A DNA stretch of 64,000 bases from Micromonospora echinospora (lineage in GTDB: Bacteria > Actinomycetota > Actinomycetes > Mycobacteriales > Micromonosporaceae), in the NCBI RefSeq assembly GCF_900091495.1, contig NZ_LT607413.1:6525001-6589000 (forward strand). The letters are read 5' to 3'. The notes under the pieces were generated by a model. That model was not told where the DNA came from. It worked only from the letters and a program-made list of their open reading frames with translations, and did not search any database. A program made the translations under genes and the position numbers. Below, piece by piece: positions 17,516 to 26,486 of the stretch (the stretch's first letter is position 1; each line of letters starts with the position of its first letter).

Positions 17516-18765
17516 GGCTGCCCCCGCCGGAGGTTCCGGGTCCCGGCGGCCGGACGCCCGGCGGTGGCACGACCGGGGTGCTGCTGTTGACCGTCGCCGC
17601 GACGGTCGGCGCGGTCGGGGCCGTGCAGTGGGTCGCGGCGCGTACCGGGAGCGCCTGGGTCCCCGGCGGTGACCTCGCGGTCTACCGGGCGGCGGCCGGG
17701 GCCGTCCTCGACGGCGGGTCGCCGTACGAGGTGTCCCTCGCCGGGTACGGCTTCGCCTATCCGCCGTTCGCGGCGCTGGTGTTCACCCCGCTGCCGCCCG
17801 TCGGTCCGGCGGTCGGGTTCTGGGCCTGGACGGTGCTGTCGGCGCTCGCCGTGCCCGCCGTGGTGTGGCTGGTGGTCGACCATGTCGCCCCGCACCGGCA
17901 CGGGCCCGGGCTGCTGGCGGCCGGCACCGCGGTCGTCCTGCCGCTGTCACCGGTGGCCGGCACCCTGCTGCTGGGCAACGTGAACCTCCTCCTGATGGTG
18001 CTGGTCCTGGTCGACCTGCTGCGGCCGCACCGGCATCGGGGTGTCCTGGTCGGCGTCGCCGCCGGGATCAAGCTGACCCCGCTCGTCGTGGTCGGGTACC
18101 TGCTGCTGACCGGCCGGACGAGGGCCGGCGTGACCGCCCTGGTGACCTTCCTCGGCACCATCGGGGTCGGCTTCCTGCTGCTGCCGGGCGCCTCCCTGAC
18201 CTTCTGGGGCGGGGCCGGGCTGGACGGCTCGCGGACCCGTCCGCCGGGCGAGGAGGCGTTCGGCAGCTCGGTGCGGGGCGCCGTGCTGCACCTCCTGCCG
18301 GAGTCCGCGCACCCGGTGTGGCTGCCGTTGAGCGCCCTGGTGGGCGTGGCCGGCCTGGCCGTGGCGGTGTGGGCGAGCCGCCGGCACGAGGAGCTCACCG
18401 GACTCCTGGTGTGCGTGGTGACCGGCCTGCTGGTCTCGCCGGTCACCTGGTACACGCACTGGGTCTGGTGCGTGCCGCTGCTGGTGCTGCTCGTCGCGCG
18501 TCGGCCCGGTGGCGGCGGGCGGCGGGCGATCGGCGGGCTGTGGCTGGTCTTCGCCCTGCCCCTGCCCTGGTGGGTCGTGCACGTCCTCGGCCTGGTGCCG
18601 CTGACCGAGCGGGCCTGGGTCCGGCCGGTCGAGCTGCTCTACACGCTGCTCGGCGCGGCGCTGCTGGTCGGCGCGGCGACCCGACTGCGTCGCATCGGTC
18701 CGGCCGAGGATGGCCCACCGGCAGCACGGCCACGCCCGGTGGCCGACGGCGTGGGGAGACGCTGA
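17512..18765 (+). CDS. GT87-like polytopic mannosyltransferase (DUF2029)
   Basis: A 417-residue membrane protein with about ten transmembrane segments. GGDLAVYRAAAGAVLDGGSPYE near residues 50-70 carries the loop Asp typical of GT-C enzymes, and YPPFAALVFTPL and GIKLTP are family-like. GT87 members such as mycobacterial PimE use polyprenyl-phosphate-mannose to add alpha-1,2-mannose on the outer membrane face; the same chemistry is inferred here. It starts inside the upstream stop codon (ATGA) and ends with TGATG shared with the next gene, so expression is coupled. It fits assembly of a lipoglycan or surface polysaccharide. The donor could also be polyprenyl-phosphate-arabinose. Confidence 0.75.
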   Translation: MRLPPPEVPGPGGRTPGGGTTGVLLLTVAATVGAVGAVQWVAARTGSAWVPGGDLAVYRAAAGAVLDGGSPYEVSLAGYGFAYPPFAALVFTPLPPVGPAVGFWAWTVLSALAVPAVVWLVVDHVAPHRHGPGLLAAGTAVVLPLSPVAGTLLLGNVNLLLMVLVLVDLLRPHRHRGVLVGVAAGIKLTPLVVVGYLLLTGRTRAGVTALVTFLGTIGVGFLLLPGASLTFWGGAGLDGSRTRPPGEEAFGSSVRGAVLHLLPESAHPVWLPLSALVGVAGLAVAVWASRRHEELTGLLVCVVTGLLVSPVTWYTHWVWCVPLLVLLVARRPGGGGRRAIGGLWLVFALPLPWWVVHVLGLVPLTERAWVRPVELLYTLLGAALLVGAATRLRRIGPAEDGPPAARPRPVADGVGRR

Positions 18766-19768
18766 TGCCGGCCGGAGACGCGGTGGCAGTGGTCGTGCCG
18801 AACTACAACAAGGCCCGCACCCTGCGCGCCTGCCTCGAATCCATCTACGCCCAGACCCACCAACCCACCGAAGTCATCGTCGTCGACGACCACTCCACCG
18901 ACGACTCCCCCACCATCACCCACGACTTCCCCTGCACCCTCATCACCCAACCCACCAACACCGGACCCGCCGCCGCCCGCAACACCGGAGCCCGACACAC
19001 CACCGCACCCCTACTCTTCTTCGTCGACTCCGACACCGCCCTGCACCCCGACGCCATCACCAACGCCCTCCACACCCTCCACACCACCCCCACACCGGCA
19101 TGGTCCAAGGCATCTACGCCCCCCACCCCCTCTACGACGACGGACCCGTCGAGCGCTACCGCGTCGCCTTCGAACACTTCTGGCGACGACGCAGCGTCGG
19201 ACGCCCGAGGGCGGCGACGCTCTTCGCCGCCGCGCTGATCCCCCGCGCGGTCTTCGACGAGGTCGGTGGATTCGACGAACGGCTGCGCACCGGCGAGGAC
19301 GCGGAGTTCGGCACCCGGATGCCCGCCCGGTTCCGGCTGGTCGTCACCGACACCGTGCTCACCCGGCACGACGACGTGGACCGGCTGTGGCCGATGCTGC
19401 GGGAGCAGTTCGGCTTCGCCACGCACACGCCGATGGTCATGCTGCACGCCTGGCGGCGGCGCAACGCCGGCACCGGCATGCGGGTCAACGCGTTCTCGCC
19501 GACCGGGCTGGCGCTGTCCGGGCTGAGCCTGGCGACGCTGCCGTTCGTGCCGTTCCTGCCCTGGCTGGCGCCGGTCTGGCTGGCGCTGCTCGTGGCGTCC
19601 ACCGCGACCAGCCACGAGTTCCTCCGCTTCACCTACCGGTTGCGGGGTGCCGGCTTCGCCGCGTACGCGACCGGGCTGCACACGCTGCTCTACGCCCTGG
19701 CCGTCCTCGGCACCGGCGTGGGGACGCTGCGGGTGGCGTACACGCTGGCCCGGGGGTACGCGCGATGA
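18765..19768 (+). pseudogene. GT2 glycosyltransferase broken by a 1-nt frameshift
   Basis: The reading frame starts at ATG 18765 (coupled TGATG) and shows VVVPNYNKARTL, VVDDHSTDDS and FFVDSDT (the GT-A DxD). It then shifts at a C run at 19087-19091. The homologous position in the next gene has six Cs; this copy has five. Unshifted, translation would end at 19238 after 157 residues. Restoring one base gives a full protein of about 334 residues reaching 19768, with HTGMVQGIYAP, GFDERLRTGEDAEFG and C-terminal membrane segments. The downstream half shows no other damage, so a sequencing or assembly error, a recent mutation or slippage at the homopolymer are all possible. Its TGA overlaps the next gene's ATG. 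Confidence 0.8.
18789..19188 (+). repeat. 400-bp direct repeat, copy 1
   Basis: This segment matches 19783-20183 base for base by eye, except for one missing C at 19087-19091. It encodes the nucleotide-sugar-binding half of the GT2 domain. Its composition is strongly C-rich and G-poor on the coding strand (ACC, CCC and CAC codons), unlike the GGG/CTG-rich flanks. Identity drops abruptly on both sides. Confidence 0.9.
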
Positions 19769-20823
19769 ACGACGCGGTGGCGGTGGTCGTGCCGAACTAC
19801 AACAAGGCCCGCACCCTGCGCGCCTGCCTCGAATCCATCTACGCCCAGACCCACCAACCCACCGAAGTCATCGTCGTCGACGACCACTCCACCGACGACT
19901 CCCCCACCATCACCCACGACTTCCCCTGCACCCTCATCACCCAACCCACCAACACCGGACCCGCCGCCGCCCGCAACACCGGAGCCCGACACACCACCGC
20001 ACCCCTACTCTTCTTCGTCGACTCCGACACCGCCCTGCACCCCGACGCCATCACCAACGCCCTCCACACCCTCCACACCACCCCCCACACCGGCATGGTC
20101 CAAGGCATCTACGCCCCCCACCCCCTCTACGACGACGGACCCGTCGAGCGCTACCGCGTCGCCTTCGAACACTTCTGGCGACGGGAGACCGTCGGGCGGG
20201 AGACCGGGGCGCTCTTCGCCGCCACGCTCATCCCGGCCGCCGTGTTCGAGGAGGCCGGCGGCTTCGACGAGCGGCTGCGCGACGGGGAGGACGACGAGTT
20301 CGGCACCCGGCTGCCCGCGCGGTACCGCATCGTGGCGACCGACACCGTGCTCACCCGGCACGACGACGTGGACCGGCTGTGGCCGATGCTGCGGGAGCAG
20401 TTCGTCCGGGCGATGGCCAAGCCGTCGCTGATGGCACGGACCTGGCGGCGGCAGCGGGCCGGCGCGGCGGGCGCCCGGGTGGCGATGATGTCGCCGGAAC
20501 GGTTCCGGCACCTGGACCGGTCCGCCCGGGTGACCCTGGTCGCCTCGGCGCTGGCGCTGGCGGCCGGACCGCTCGGCGTGGCGGTGCCGTCGCTGGCGTG
20601 GACCGGGCCGGTGTGCGCCGTGGTGGTGGCCGCCGCCAACCACCGGTTCCTCCGGTTCGCGTACCGGCTGCACGGTGGGCGGTTCGCGCTGACCGCCGCC
20701 GGGATCCACGTGCTGGCGCAGCTCACCCTGGTGGCGGGGCTGGTGGCGGGCGTACCGCGCGCCGGGTACGCGCTGCTGCGGGAGCCCGTGCCCGGACCGC
20801 GGCCGGCGCGGGTGCGGCCATGA
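19765..20823 (+). CDS. GT2 family glycosyltransferase (intact copy)
   Basis: A 352-residue paralogue of the broken gene directly upstream. GT-A motifs are intact: VVVPNYNKARTL at residue 7, VVDDHSTDD at 37 and FFVDSDT with DSD at 86-88; GFDERLRDGEDDEFG near 165 provides the acceptor-side acidic cluster. Two to three hydrophobic segments after residue 250 should anchor the C-terminus. It overlaps its neighbours by ATGA at both ends. The N-terminal block is almost identical to the upstream copy, whereas the C-terminal halves have diverged, which suggests different acceptors or recent gene conversion of the donor-binding half. Substrates are unknown. Confidence 0.85.
   Translation: MNDAVAVVVPNYNKARTLRACLESIYAQTHQPTEVIVVDDHSTDDSPTITHDFPCTLITQPTNTGPAAARNTGARHTTAPLLFFVDSDTALHPDAITNALHTLHTTPHTGMVQGIYAPHPLYDDGPVERYRVAFEHFWRRETVGRETGALFAATLIPAAVFEEAGGFDERLRDGEDDEFGTRLPARYRIVATDTVLTRHDDVDRLWPMLREQFVRAMAKPSLMARTWRRQRAGAAGARVAMMSPERFRHLDRSARVTLVASALALAAGPLGVAVPSLAWTGPVCAVVVAAANHRFLRFAYRLHGGRFALTAAGIHVLAQLTLVAGLVAGVPRAGYALLREPVPGPRPARVRP
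19783..20183 (+). repeat. 400-bp direct repeat, copy 2
   Basis: The partner of 18789-19188, with six Cs at 20081-20086 where copy 1 has five. This copy keeps the frame open, so it gives the reference for the frameshift upstream. Confidence 0.9.
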
Positions 20824-21872
20824 CGGCGGACCTCGATCCCACGCCCGCCCCGGCGGGCGGGGCCCCCGTCGCCAGCGGGACGAGCCGGTCGTGGCGACGG
20901 CTGGTGTGGCGGTGGCTCGGGGTGCTGTTCGCGGTGGTGGTGGCGGTGGCGGTGACCCGGGCGCTGGCCGGGCAGGACTGGTCGGTCGTCGCGGTCCTGC
21001 TCGCCCGGCGCGACGGCGGCCAGGTCGGCCTGCTGCTGGCCGGTGCGCTGCTGGCCGCCGCCGTCGGTCCGCTGATCGGGATGCTGGCCTGGCGGGCGGT
21101 CCTGCGGGAGTTGGGCCCGCCGGTGGCGACGGTCCGGCTGCTGCGCGTCTACCTGGTCGGGTTCCTCGCCAAGTACGTGCCGGGCAAGCTCCCCGGCCTG
21201 GTCGCCGCGGTGAAGGTGGGGGCCGCCAACGGCGTCACCGTGCCCCGGATGCTCATCTCCGGGACGGTGACCACGGTGCTGGTGCACCTGACCGGGCTGA
21301 CCGTCGGACTGCTCGCCGGGGTTCGGGTGCTCGGCGACCGGGTGGCCTGGCTGGCCCTCGCCGCGCTGCCGGTGCTGCTGGCGCTCTGCTGGCCGGGGCT
21401 GCTCGGCCGGCTGGTCGGGTGGGCGCTGCGGCTGCTGCGTCGGCCCGGCCCGGTGCCGGCCCTCTCCGGCCGGGCGGTCCGCGCGGCGATCGGCTGGCAG
21501 ACCCTCTCCTGGCTGGTCAGTGGCGTGCACCTGTGGTTGCTGGCGGTGGCGATGGGCGCCGACGCCGGTTCCGCGCTGCCGCTGTGCGTGGGGGCGTTCG
21601 GCCTGGCCACGGTGCTCGGTGTGCTGGCCGTCGTGGTGCCGGACGGGTTGGGGGTGCGGGAGGCGGTGCTGGTGGGGGCGTTGGCGCTCCTGCTGCCGGT
21701 GCCGTCGGCGGTGGCGGTGGCGGTGGCGAGTCGCCTGGTGACGACGGTGGGTGAGGTGGTGGTCGGTGGGGTGGCGCTGGGCGTGGTGGAGGTCGTTCTT
21801 CGAAGGTCGTCCGCAGTGGACGCGGCAGTGGTGAGGGAGGGCAGTGGCCTTGTCGAGGTTGATCGGGATTGA
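20820..21872 (+). CDS. Lysylphosphatidylglycerol synthase-TM/flippase-like membrane protein
   Basis: A 350-residue protein with about eight transmembrane segments, of the family called LPG_synthase_TM (UPF0104, AglD-like). Typical features are the FLAKYVPGKLPG motif near residue 117, a central VTTVLVHLTGL helix and the PDGLGVREAVLVGAL motif near residue 277. In characterised operons these proteins move lipids or lipid-linked sugars across the membrane, or act with MprF; no aminoacyl-transferase domain is fused here. It starts inside the stop of the upstream GT2 gene and overlaps the following aminotransferase by 29 bp. A flippase or accessory role for the lipid-linked glycan is inferred from context. 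Confidence 0.75.
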   Translation: MTADLDPTPAPAGGAPVASGTSRSWRRLVWRWLGVLFAVVVAVAVTRALAGQDWSVVAVLLARRDGGQVGLLLAGALLAAAVGPLIGMLAWRAVLRELGPPVATVRLLRVYLVGFLAKYVPGKLPGLVAAVKVGAANGVTVPRMLISGTVTTVLVHLTGLTVGLLAGVRVLGDRVAWLALAALPVLLALCWPGLLGRLVGWALRLLRRPGPVPALSGRAVRAAIGWQTLSWLVSGVHLWLLAVAMGADAGSALPLCVGAFGLATVLGVLAVVVPDGLGVREAVLVGALALLLPVPSAVAVAVASRLVTTVGEVVVGGVALGVVEVVLRRSSAVDAAVVREGSGLVEVDRD

Positions 21873-23271
21873 CGAGTGCGAGCAGCTCGGTGTCCGGGAG
21901 GTGCACGACCTGTACCGGCGGTACGTGAGCAGGTCGCAGGTGTCGTTGATGACGACGTTCGGTTTCGGCCGGGAGTTGGTGGAACGGGCCGAGGGGGCGT
22001 GGGTCCACATGCGGGACGGGAGCCGGGTGCTGGATCTCTCGGGTGGGGTGGGGGTGCTCAACCACGGGCACAACCATCCGCGGATCCTCGCCGCGCGGGC
22101 CCGGTTCGCGTCCGAGCGACGGATGGAGGTGCACAAGGCGTTCTTCTCGCCGTACCTGGCGGCGTTGAGTCACAACGTGGCCGAACTGCTGCCGGGGGAT
22201 CTGAACATCTCCTATTTCCCGAATTCGGGGGCGGAGGCGAACGAGGGCGCCATCAAGATGGCGTACAAGTACCACGAGGGGCGGCGGCAGACGATCCTGC
22301 GCGCCGACATCAGTTTCCACGGCAAGACCCTGGGCGCGGGCAGCCTTACCGGGTCGTCGGAGAACCATTTCCGGTTCCCCGGCCTGCCGAACATCGTGGT
22401 GTACCCGTACGGCGACGTGGCGGCGGTGCGGGCGGCGGTGGACGCGGCCCGGCGGCCGGACGGCGGATGCGACGTGTACGCGCTGATGGTGGAGCCGTAC
22501 TCCGCGTCGAGTCTGCGGTGCTGGTCGGAGTCGGCGTTGCGGGAGCTACGGCGACTCTGCGACGACGAGGACATCGTGCTGATCTTCGACGAGGTGTACA
22601 CCGGGTGGGGCAAGACCGGCAGCCTGTTCCACTTCATGCGCTACGACGGGCTGCTGCCCGACGTTCTGGTCTACTCGAAGTCCCTCGGCGGGGGGAAGGC
22701 GTCGATCTCCGGCTACACCGCCCGGGAACGCCTGTTCCGCAGGGCGTACGACCGGCTGGCCGACGTGATCCTGCACAGCACCACCTACTACGGCTTCGGC
22801 GAGGAGACCGCCACCGCCATCGAGGCGGTCAACGTGGTGGTCGAGGAGGACTTCCCCGGCCGTGCCCGTCGCATCGAGGAGATCCTCACCGCCGGCCTCG
22901 AACGCATCCGCGCCGCGCACCCCGACGCGGTGGACCGGGTCGCCGGGGTGGGCTCCCTGCACGGGGTGTTCCTCAACAGCGGCCCGAAACTCCTCGACCT
23001 GGCCGGGAAGCTGATGCCCGGGTTCAGCCGTGACCCGAACTTCGGCACGAAACTGGTCACCCTGTCGGTCATCGCGCACCTGTACCGCGAGCACAAGATC
23101 ATGACGTACTACAGCCCCAACGTGGAGAACCCCCTCATGGTGGCTCCCACCCTCATGATCGAACCCGCCGACCTGGAACACTTCCTCACCGCCCTGGACG
23201 CCACCCTCGCCCTCGGGCTACGCCGGCTGCTCACCGGCTTCGTCAAGGAGAAGGTGAGCGCGACATGGTAG
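21844..23271 (+). CDS. Class III PLP-dependent aminotransferase
   Basis: A 475-residue fold-type I aminotransferase. NSGAEANEGAIK (about 127-138) binds the cofactor phosphate, FDEVYTGWGKTG (248-259) holds the cofactor Asp and Lys279 in YSKSLGGGK is the predicted Schiff-base lysine. GTG 21844 has GAGGGAGGG just upstream and overlaps the previous gene by 29 bp. It is followed without a gap by an epimerase and a UbiA-like enzyme. Members of this family act on omega-amino groups, such as diaminobutyrate or glutamate semialdehyde, rather than on nucleotide-sugar ketones. Its presence in a glycan operon therefore suggests an amine-bearing substituent or lipid head group. The substrate is not predictable from the sequence. 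Confidence 0.8.
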   Translation: MALSRLIGIDECEQLGVREVHDLYRRYVSRSQVSLMTTFGFGRELVERAEGAWVHMRDGSRVLDLSGGVGVLNHGHNHPRILAARARFASERRMEVHKAFFSPYLAALSHNVAELLPGDLNISYFPNSGAEANEGAIKMAYKYHEGRRQTILRADISFHGKTLGAGSLTGSSENHFRFPGLPNIVVYPYGDVAAVRAAVDAARRPDGGCDVYALMVEPYSASSLRCWSESALRELRRLCDDEDIVLIFDEVYTGWGKTGSLFHFMRYDGLLPDVLVYSKSLGGGKASISGYTARERLFRRAYDRLADVILHSTTYYGFGEETATAIEAVNVVVEEDFPGRARRIEEILTAGLERIRAAHPDAVDRVAGVGSLHGVFLNSGPKLLDLAGKLMPGFSRDPNFGTKLVTLSVIAHLYREHKIMTYYSPNVENPLMVAPTLMIEPADLEHFLTALDATLALGLRRLLTGFVKEKVSATW

Positions 23272-24308
23272 GCGAGGACGACACCGTCGTGGTCACCGGC
23301 GCGAGCGGCATGCTCGGCGGCGTCGTCGTCCGGCGGCTACGGGAGCAGGGCGTCGGGGTGCACGCGGTCGACCTGCGGCCCCCCGCCGACCCGACCGTCA
23401 CCGCCACCGTCGCCGACGTCCGCGACCGGGTGGCGATGACGCGGGCGTGCGCCGGCGCGGCGGCCGTCGTGCACTGCGCCGCCGCCCTGCCCAGCTACGC
23501 CCCCGACGAGATCCACTCCGTCATCGTCGACGGCACCCGTACCGTCCTCACCGCCGCCCACGCCGCCGGCGTGCCCCGGGTGGTGCACGTCTCCACCACC
23601 GCCGTCTACGGGCTGCCCACCCAGGTGCCCACCCCCGAGGAGCACCCCCGGCGACCGGTCGACACCTACGGACGTGCCAAGACCGCCGCCGAACAGGTCG
23701 CCGAGGAGTTCCGGCGACGCGGGCTCTGCGTGCCGGTGCTGCGGCCGAAGACGTTCCTCGGCCCCGGCCGGATGGGCCTCTTCGCGATGCTGTTCGAGTG
23801 GGCCCACGAGGGGCGGCACTTCCCCATCCTCGGCCGGGGCGACGTCCGCATCCAGATGTGCGACGTGGAGGACCTCGTCACCTGCCTGCTGACCGTCCTG
23901 CGCGCCGAGGCCACCGTCGCCGACGACACCTTCAACGTCGCCGCCGAACACTTCGGCACGCTCCGCGAGGACTTCCAGGCCGTCCTCGACGCCGCCGGGC
24001 ACGGACGACGCGTCGTCTCCGTCCCCGCCCGACCCGCCCTGTTCGCCCTGCGACTGCTCGGTCGCGCCCGGCTCTCCCCGGTCTACGACCGGCTGCTCCA
24101 CAAACTGCTCGCCGACTCGTACGTCAGCACCGAGAAGGCCCGGCGGCTGCTGGGCTTCACCCCCCGCCACTCCAACGCCGACGCGCTGGTGCGCACCTTC
24201 GAGTGGTGGCGGGCGCACCGGAGCGGCGGCGATGCCCCGCAGACCGGACGGACCAGCCGGGAACCCTGGTCGCAGGGGGCCCTGCGCCTGGCGAAGGCGT
24301 TCTTCTGA
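23265..24308 (+). CDS. NAD-dependent epimerase/dehydratase (extended SDR)
   Basis: A 347-residue extended short-chain dehydrogenase. TGASGMLGG (residues 11-19) is the Rossmann glycine motif, STTAVYG provides the catalytic Ser/Thr region and YGRAKTAAE the Tyr-x3-Lys pair near residue 135. Such enzymes act on nucleotide sugars, on polyprenyl-phospho-ribose-type lipids or on 3-beta-hydroxysteroid-like substrates. Lying next to a UbiA-type phosphoribosyltransferase homologue, a sugar-lipid oxidoreductase role is plausible but not shown. It overlaps the aminotransferase by 7 bp and shares TGATG with the prenyltransferase gene. Confidence 0.8.
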   Translation: MVGEDDTVVVTGASGMLGGVVVRRLREQGVGVHAVDLRPPADPTVTATVADVRDRVAMTRACAGAAAVVHCAAALPSYAPDEIHSVIVDGTRTVLTAAHAAGVPRVVHVSTTAVYGLPTQVPTPEEHPRRPVDTYGRAKTAAEQVAEEFRRRGLCVPVLRPKTFLGPGRMGLFAMLFEWAHEGRHFPILGRGDVRIQMCDVEDLVTCLLTVLRAEATVADDTFNVAAEHFGTLREDFQAVLDAAGHGRRVVSVPARPALFALRLLGRARLSPVYDRLLHKLLADSYVSTEKARRLLGFTPRHSNADALVRTFEWWRAHRSGGDAPQTGRTSREPWSQGALRLAKAFF

Positions 24309-25291
24309 TGAACCCGGCCATCCGCACCGGTCCGGCGGTCCACGCCGCCGGACCGCACCCCACCGACGCCCGGCCGCACCCGGCCACCGGCGACGCGTCC
24401 CGGCGCCCCGCCGGCCTGGCCGGCAGCCTGGTCCACCTGGCCCGTCCCGGTCAGTGGCCGAAGAACGTCCTGGTCGTCTCGGTGCCCCTGCTCGACCCCC
24501 AGGCGTGGACCCGCTCGGGCATGGGCGGCCTGGTCTGGGCGGTCACCGCGTTCACCCTCGGCTCCGTACTGGTCTACGTCCTCAACGACCTGGTCGACCG
24601 GCGGCGCGACGCGGACAACCCGGCACGCTGGCACCGGCCGATCGCCGCCGGCCTGCTCACCCCACGCGCGGCGGTCCTCTTCGCCGCCGGGGTGGCGATC
24701 CTGCTGGTCGCGGTGCTCACCCTGGTCACCGTGGCCGTCGCCTGGCCGGTCGTCGCCTACCTGCTGCTCAACCTCGGCTACTCGCTCGGTCTGAAGCACG
24801 TGCCGCTGCTGGACGTCTTCCTGGTGGCCAGCGGCTTCGCGCTCCGGCTGATCCAGGGCCACCTGGCCACCGGCACGACCGTCCCGGGGTGGCTGCTCAC
24901 CGCGGTGTTCACCCTGTGTCTGCTGCTCACCCTCGGCAAGCGCCGGCAGGAGCTACGCGCCACCGGAGGCGGTCACCGGCCGGCCCTGCGCGGCTACACC
25001 GTCGCCCTGACCGACCAGCTCATGCAGCTCTCCGCCGCGCTCACCGCCGGCAGCTACCTGCTCTACCTGCGCGACGAGGCGCCGCTGGGCGGGTACGGTC
25101 CCACCGCCACGGTGCTGCTCACCCCGCTGGCCATCTTCGGGCTGTTCCGCTACCTGCAACTGGTGCTCGTCCGGGACGCGGGCGGGAACCCGGTCCGTAC
25201 CCTGGTGCGCGATCCCGCGCTGGTCACCAACTCGGCGCTCTGGGCGGTGCTCTCCGGGGTGCTGCTGCTGGCCGCGCGGAGCCAGGGGTGA
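24308..25291 (+). CDS. UbiA-family prenyltransferase (decaprenyl-phosphate phosphoribosyltransferase-like)
   Basis: A 327-residue membrane protein with eight to nine helices. ARPGQWPKN at residues 45-53 and NDLVDRRRDADN (Asn93, Asp94, Asp97, Asp101) are the signatures of the branch that contains Rv3806c. That enzyme transfers phosphoribose from PRPP to decaprenyl phosphate in the route to decaprenyl-phospho-arabinose. The second Asp-rich motif expected near residue 220 (LRGYTVALTDQL) is weak, as in that branch. Start ATG 24308 overlaps the previous stop, and the end overlaps the next GTG. Together with the SDR gene it may supply a lipid-linked pentose to the glycosyltransferases of this operon; that link is inference. 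Confidence 0.75.
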   Translation: MNPAIRTGPAVHAAGPHPTDARPHPATGDASRRPAGLAGSLVHLARPGQWPKNVLVVSVPLLDPQAWTRSGMGGLVWAVTAFTLGSVLVYVLNDLVDRRRDADNPARWHRPIAAGLLTPRAAVLFAAGVAILLVAVLTLVTVAVAWPVVAYLLLNLGYSLGLKHVPLLDVFLVASGFALRLIQGHLATGTTVPGWLLTAVFTLCLLLTLGKRRQELRATGGGHRPALRGYTVALTDQLMQLSAALTAGSYLLYLRDEAPLGGYGPTATVLLTPLAIFGLFRYLQLVLVRDAGGNPVRTLVRDPALVTNSALWAVLSGVLLLAARSQG

Positions 25292-26454
25292 CCGCCGTCG
25301 ACGTGGCCGCGCCGGGAACGCGCCGGTGGGGCCGGCGGGCGGTGTGGACGGCGGCCGGGTCGTGGCTGCTCCTCGTGGCCGCCCACCGGGTGCTCTCCGG
25401 TCGGGCCTGGTGGTGGAACCTGCCGGACCTGCTGCCACCGCTGCTCTTCGCCGTCGTACCGGTGCTGCTCCTCGCGCTCGTGCCGCTGGCCCGGCGGGAC
25501 ACGGCGGCGGGCACCGCGCGGGCCCGGACGGCGGGCGCGGCGCTCGCCCTCGGGGCGCTGGCGCTCGGCTGGCCGGCCGCGGGGGTCAACGCCGCCGCCC
25601 TGTGGCACCGACCGCCACCGGCCCCGCCGGACGCGCTGCGGATCTTCTCCTGGAACACCTGGTACTGGGACCAGCTGCTGGCGACCGGCCCGGACGGCGA
25701 ACGCGTCACCGACCCGGACCGGTTCTACCGGTACCTGCACACCCGGGCCGCCGACGTCTACCTGCTCCAGGAGTACCTCTACATCGACACGGTGGACTAC
25801 GACCCGATCCGGCTGGACGACCTGGCCCGGATCCGCCGGGAGTTCCCCGGCTACCACGTGGCGGTCTCCGGCGAGCTGGTGACGATCTCCCGGTACCCGA
25901 TCGTCGGCGACCACCCGCTCGACCTGCGGCCCTGGTTGGCGCGACGCTGGTCCGACCTGCCGCCCGCCGACTCGTCGTTGCCGGCGTACCACACGGTCAA
26001 GACGCTCCGCACCGACCTGCTCGTCGGCGGCCGGGTGCTCTCGGTCTACAACGCGCACCTGCACGTCCCGCCGGTCGGGCTGCCGGCCCGGCACCCGGAC
26101 ACCGCCGACGACGGACTCGCCCGGCACGACCTGCGCCGGGCCGGATACCGGGCGATCGCCGCCGACGTCGACGGCAATCCGCACCCGGTCCTGCTGGCCG
26201 GCGACCTGAACACGTCACCGGCGATGGGGCTGCTCCACGCGCTGCCGGACCGGCTGGTCGACGCCACCGGGGCGCTGGACTCGGCATACCCCGTCTCGTG
26301 GGCCCGCTACGGCCTGCCACTGTGGCGGCTCGACTGGGTGTTCGCCAGCCCCGACGTCGCGGTGCACCGGTACCGGATGGTGGCCCCGGACGGCCTGTCG
26401 GACCACCACGGGCAGCACGTCGTCGTCTCCCTCCGACCCCGGCACGAAGCCTGA
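25288..26454 (+). CDS. Membrane-anchored endonuclease/exonuclease/phosphatase-family protein
   Basis: A 388-residue protein. Residues 20-100 contain three hydrophobic helices, so the catalytic domain is probably extracytoplasmic. The domain from about 115 shows EEP motifs: FSWNTWYWDQ, LLQEYLY (metal Glu), YNAHLHVP, LLAGDLNTSP and LDWVFASP, ending with SDHHGQHV (catalytic His). This fold hydrolyses phosphodiesters and phosphomonoesters, including sphingomyelin and inositol phosphates, as well as DNA. In a lipid-glycan operon a phosphatase or phosphodiesterase acting on lipid-linked intermediates is the likely role. GTG 25288 overlaps the preceding TGA (GTGA). Confidence 0.8.
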   Translation: MTAVDVAAPGTRRWGRRAVWTAAGSWLLLVAAHRVLSGRAWWWNLPDLLPPLLFAVVPVLLLALVPLARRDTAAGTARARTAGAALALGALALGWPAAGVNAAALWHRPPPAPPDALRIFSWNTWYWDQLLATGPDGERVTDPDRFYRYLHTRAADVYLLQEYLYIDTVDYDPIRLDDLARIRREFPGYHVAVSGELVTISRYPIVGDHPLDLRPWLARRWSDLPPADSSLPAYHTVKTLRTDLLVGGRVLSVYNAHLHVPPVGLPARHPDTADDGLARHDLRRAGYRAIAADVDGNPHPVLLAGDLNTSPAMGLLHALPDRLVDATGALDSAYPVSWARYGLPLWRLDWVFASPDVAVHRYRMVAPDGLSDHHGQHVVVSLRPRHEA

Positions 26455-26486
26455 CCCGGCACGACGCACCCCGAGAGAGGAATGCC

